From positions 1 to 8,290 of the forward strand of contig JAAHIC010000157.1 in NCBI GenBank assembly GCA_010671965.1: a stretch of DNA of 8,290 bases, read 5' to 3'. Made by a program: the position numbers and the translations under genes. The notes under the pieces were generated by a model. The model worked only from the letters and a program-made list of their open reading frames with translations, had not been told where the DNA came from and made no database searches. Source of the stretch: Leptolyngbya sp. SIO4C5. GTDB taxonomy: Bacteria > Cyanobacteriota > Cyanobacteriia > Phormidesmidales > Phormidesmidaceae. This document shows, piece by piece, positions 6,264 through 8,290 of this stretch; the first letter of the stretch is position 1, and each line of letters begins with the position of its first letter.

Positions 6264-7112
6264 CTAAAGCTGGGCAAGCAGGGCGCGCATGGCCGGAACT
6301 TCAAAAAACTGCTGGGTGGCGCTGAGTAGCTGCTCGCCCCAAAGATTTTCCTCTAGAAAGGCAAGATCAGCGTAACGGCTATCGCGCTCTAGGGCTTCAG
6401 TTGCTAGATTAATGGCCGCTTCCCGTTGTCCCTGATTGTAGAGAGCTACGGCGATCGCCAGCTGCGGCTCAGATTCTTCGGCAGCGATGGCCAAAGCATC
6501 TTGCCAATGCTGAATAGCGTCTGCCGGTCGGTCCATTTCGTAAAGAACCAGGCCGATATTGTTGATAGCAGGCCAGAATTCGGCCTCTTGCTCGGCTGCC
6601 TGCTCATAGCTGCTAATAGCTTTGTCATAGCGGCTGAGCTTGTAATAGGCGTTACCTAGATCGAAGAGTGCTCCGGCGCTATCTGGCTCAATGGCTAATC
6701 CTGCCTCTAGATAATCGACCGCCTGCAAATAGCGAGACTCCTGAAAAGAAGCTGTTCCCAGGGCAAACAAAACGGCTGAATTGTCGGGAGCTAGCCTTTG
6801 CGCTTCCTCAAGCGCGCTGATAGCGCTTTCTACCTGGTCAAACTGTAGATAGAGCGTGCCGAGTAGACCCCAGATATCTGCTTCGTTGGGGGCCAGTTGT
6901 ACCGCCAGTTGCGCTCTTGAAAGGGCTGCCTGGTATTGTTGAAATTGAGCTAGCTGTGCTGCCTCTTGTGCGAGAAGCAGGCCCTCCTGCTGTAGCTGTT
7001 CAAAGTCTAAGGGCAGCGTGTAGGGAACAAGTGCTTGAGAAATAGCTGGTTTGGGAGAGATTAAGAAACCAGCAGCCACTAGACAGGAAACTAAAGAAAT
7101 ACGCTTCAGCAC
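6264..7112 (-). CDS. Exported tetratricopeptide-repeat protein
   Basis: The 282-residue product begins with a signal peptide: Lys3-Arg4, a hydrophobic stretch (5-19), and a likely signal peptidase I site after Ser-Gln-Ala27. It should therefore act in the periplasm or thylakoid lumen. The rest is about six 34-residue tetratricopeptide units, near 44-77, 78-111, 112-145, 146-179, 180-213 and 216-249. Clear examples are AISALEEAQRLAPDN (97-111) and GNAYYKLSRYDKAISSYEQA (153-172). TPR arrays form a superhelix that holds partner proteins, so a scaffold or assembly role is likely, but no specific partner or family name can be given. The start is GTG at 7110-7112: an in-frame TGA four codons upstream leaves no earlier standard start, and the signal peptide begins right there. 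It converges on the response regulator gene and diverges from the PAS sensor gene. A weak AT-rich hairpin (TTTAG 6245-6249, CTAAA 6255-6259) follows its stop. Confidence 0.85.
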   Translation of the reverse strand: MLKRISLVSCLVAAGFLISPKPAISQALVPYTLPLDFEQLQQEGLLLAQEAAQLAQFQQYQAALSRAQLAVQLAPNEADIWGLLGTLYLQFDQVESAISALEEAQRLAPDNSAVLFALGTASFQESRYLQAVDYLEAGLAIEPDSAGALFDLGNAYYKLSRYDKAISSYEQAAEQEAEFWPAINNIGLVLYEMDRPADAIQHWQDALAIAAEESEPQLAIAVALYNQGQREAAINLATEALERDSRYADLAFLEENLWGEQLLSATQQFFEVPAMRALLAQL

Positions 7113-7518
7113 AGATTCAGCAACTCAAAATAACCTACTTGCAGCTAGCATAGCTCATCCCAAACGTTTTGCTGGTATTTTGTCACGGCCAGGTCTTGAA
7201 CTAGGTAACACTACTACAGCTACAACTGCTGCTGACCAGCCCAAAGGCTCAGCCCCCAACCGGTAGCCTCTGCCGAGCAGCCAAGCCCCCTCTTTCGAGC
7301 ACTCTCTTTGCCACTGCTTCCCTGTGAAGTTGACAATGCTCTCCGTCAAGTTACGCAAACAGGTCAGGGCAAGAAACGGCATTTTAACGGTTGAAGACTT
7401 AGATAAAAAAATAGATGCTGGAACTAAACCGATAGCTGACGGAATTGGGGGCAAGCTTTTATGAGGTCATTGCGTAGGGTTTATTCAATTGTTTTATTGC
7501 CGACTATAGGCACTTGAT
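7113..7518. other. Divergent intergenic region without a convincing gene
   Basis: These 406 bases separate the divergent TPR and PAS genes and should hold both promoters. On the TPR side, TATGCT on the minus strand near 7150 could be a -10 box but lacks a good -35. On the PAS side the last 70 bases are AT-rich, with no box pair I would defend. TTGAC (7330-7334) and GTCAA (7345-7349) form an inverted pair 10 bases apart, a shape often seen in operators. The stretch 7240-7290 is C-rich on the plus strand, with CCCCC at 7253-7257 and 7286-7290. A 99-codon minus-strand frame from a TTG at 7452-7454 shows no recognisable domain. I recognise no tRNA or known small RNA. Confidence 0.4.
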
Positions 7519-8290
7519 ATGAATTCAGATGCATCTTCAAGGCCGTTTGAGTCTTACTGGCTGCAGATTGCTAAGGCGGTTGAACATGCCAGCGACGGCA
7601 TTGTAATTGCCAATTGCGATCGCGAACTAGTTTATATCAACCCAGCGCTGGTAAATTTGCTGGGATATAGCTTGTCAGACCTCAAAGCAGTTGGCGGAGC
7701 CGACGCGGTTTATGAGGATGCTCAGCAGCTCCGCTCTATTCGGGAAACCGTAATGCAGCAGGGAAGCTGGGCCGGTGAAGCCCTGATTCGGCACCGTCGG
7801 GGCGATCGCCGGGTCGTTTTTGTCAGAATAGATACAATTCAGAGCGAAACCGGGGCGCTGGTCGGCTATGTGGCTCTGCATACGGATATTACAGCCCAAA
7901 GAGAAGCCCAGCAAGAACGCAACCTCCTGCTGCAGCGCCTATCGGCCCAAAATCAGAACTTAGAGTCTTTAATTCAAGAGCGCACACGGCGGCTGCAGCA
8001 GCAGGCGCGAACCCTCAACACTATCCTAGAATCTTCGCTGGACCACATCTACTGTGTCGATCGCCGGTGTCGGTTCTTATATGCATCTCGGGCGGGGGCA
8101 GCAGCTATGGGCCTGCAGCCGATGGAGATGATTGGCCGCACCCCTGATCAGGTCAAACTACCAAGACAGTTGGTTAAGCAGCTAGAGTGGCAAATTCGCG
8201 ATATCTTTACCACCCAGCAGCCAGGTATTTATCAGTCAACCGTGTCTATGGTGACAGGCGATCGCGTTTTTGAATATGCCCTTAGCCTGA
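7519..8290 (+). CDS. PAS-domain sensor protein, N-terminal fragment (probable histidine kinase)
   Basis: An open frame of 257 codons runs off the right edge with no stop. It starts at ATG 7519, since an in-frame TAG at 7507-7509 blocks any longer form; AGG at 7508-7510 could bind the ribosome. The first PAS domain spans about residues 17-127, with the typical DGIVIANCDRELVYINPAL (26-44), LLGYS (47-51) and the closing GYVALHTDITAQREA (116-130). A charged, Gln- and Leu-rich coiled coil follows (about 128-168). A second PAS domain begins near 166 (ILESSLDHIYCVDRRCRFLY, 169-188) and is cut by the edge. No signal peptide or membrane span is seen, so this part is cytosolic. In cyanobacteria this layout usually continues into a histidine kinase or a GGDEF/EAL module; the output is outside the window and is not proven. 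No residue pattern shows a haem or flavin ligand. HIP1 octamers lie at 7616, 7802 and 8258. Confidence 0.85.
   Translation, partial: MNSDASSRPFESYWLQIAKAVEHASDGIVIANCDRELVYINPALVNLLGYSLSDLKAVGGADAVYEDAQQLRSIRETVMQQGSWAGEALIRHRRGDRRVVFVRIDTIQSETGALVGYVALHTDITAQREAQQERNLLLQRLSAQNQNLESLIQERTRRLQQQARTLNTILESSLDHIYCVDRRCRFLYASRAGAAAMGLQPMEMIGRTPDQVKLPRQLVKQLEWQIRDIFTTQQPGIYQSTVSMVTGDRVFEYALSL

Larger units (their letters stand above)
11..8265. repeat. HIP1 octamers (GCGATCGC), 12 copies
   Basis: GCGATCGC starts at 11, 1521, 1937, 2607, 4046, 4255, 4409, 5871, 6451, 7616, 7802 and 8258. All copies lie within coding sequence and none falls in the intergenic gaps or the foldback element. This density (about one per 690 bases) is the well-known cyanobacterial HIP1 signature and supports the assignment of the host. 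The copy at 2607 encodes part of the N-terminal insertion of the ABC ATPase. Confidence 0.95.

Noticed and set aside
7083..7112. Lipoprotein signal (LVSC, Cys10) in the TPR protein
   Set aside because: Cys10 comes too early and the hydrophobic stretch continues past it; cleavage after Ser-Gln-Ala27 fits much better.
7051..7266. A 71-codon plus-strand frame overlapping the TPR gene start
   Set aside because: It runs antisense over the signal-peptide codons of a well-supported gene and has no family features.
7155..7454. A 99-codon minus-strand frame in the TPR/PAS gap
   Set aside because: It starts at a TTG, has no clear ribosome-binding site and no recognisable domain, and covers the region expected to hold two promoters.
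1..8290. CRISPR array, tRNA or rRNA gene, or transposase gene
   Set aside because: No regularly spaced repeats, no tRNA-like cloverleaf or rRNA sequence, and no transposase motifs were seen on either strand.

Overview
The window is cyanobacterial chromosome. Three things show this. The octamer GCGATCGC (HIP1) occurs 12 times in 8.3 kb, where chance predicts about one per 65 kb. There is a petM gene for a cytochrome b6f small subunit next to a ycf39-type photosystem II assembly gene. The remaining genes also look cyanobacterial. Base composition is moderately GC-rich, which could fit a Leptolyngbya/Synechococcus-like lineage, but the genus cannot be fixed from this sequence.

Layout from left to right. 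(1) 1-116, minus: N-terminus of pdxA (vitamin B6 synthesis), running off the left edge. (2) 291-395 and 472-1434, plus: petM (34 aa) and ycf39 (320 aa), a thylakoid pair divergent from pdxA. (3) 1463-2749 and 2819-5332, minus: a MalK/UgpC-type ABC transporter ATPase with two lineage-type insertions, downstream of a type IIA topoisomerase A subunit. The topoisomerase has degenerate residues where gyrase has its GyrA box, so it may act more like ParC. (4) 5585-5986, plus: a stand-alone receiver-domain response regulator with a lengthened loop after the phosphorylated Asp. (5) 5987-6263: a non-coding gap between convergent genes, filled by a nested imperfect inverted repeat that looks like a small foldback/MITE remnant or a structured RNA. 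(6) 6264-7112, minus: an exported TPR protein. (7) 7113-7518: a 406-base divergent intergenic region with no convincing gene. (8) 7519-8290, plus: N-terminal part of a multi-PAS sensor protein with a coiled coil, cut by the right edge.

Most of this is ordinary core genome: cofactor synthesis, photosynthesis, DNA topology, transport and two-component signalling, with no evident single pathway tying the genes together. I do not see a new defence or mobile system. The items most worth a second look are the inverted-repeat element at 6013-6239, the degenerate GyrA box, the unusual receiver loop, and the paired CTGTAAC repeats in front of the topoisomerase gene.
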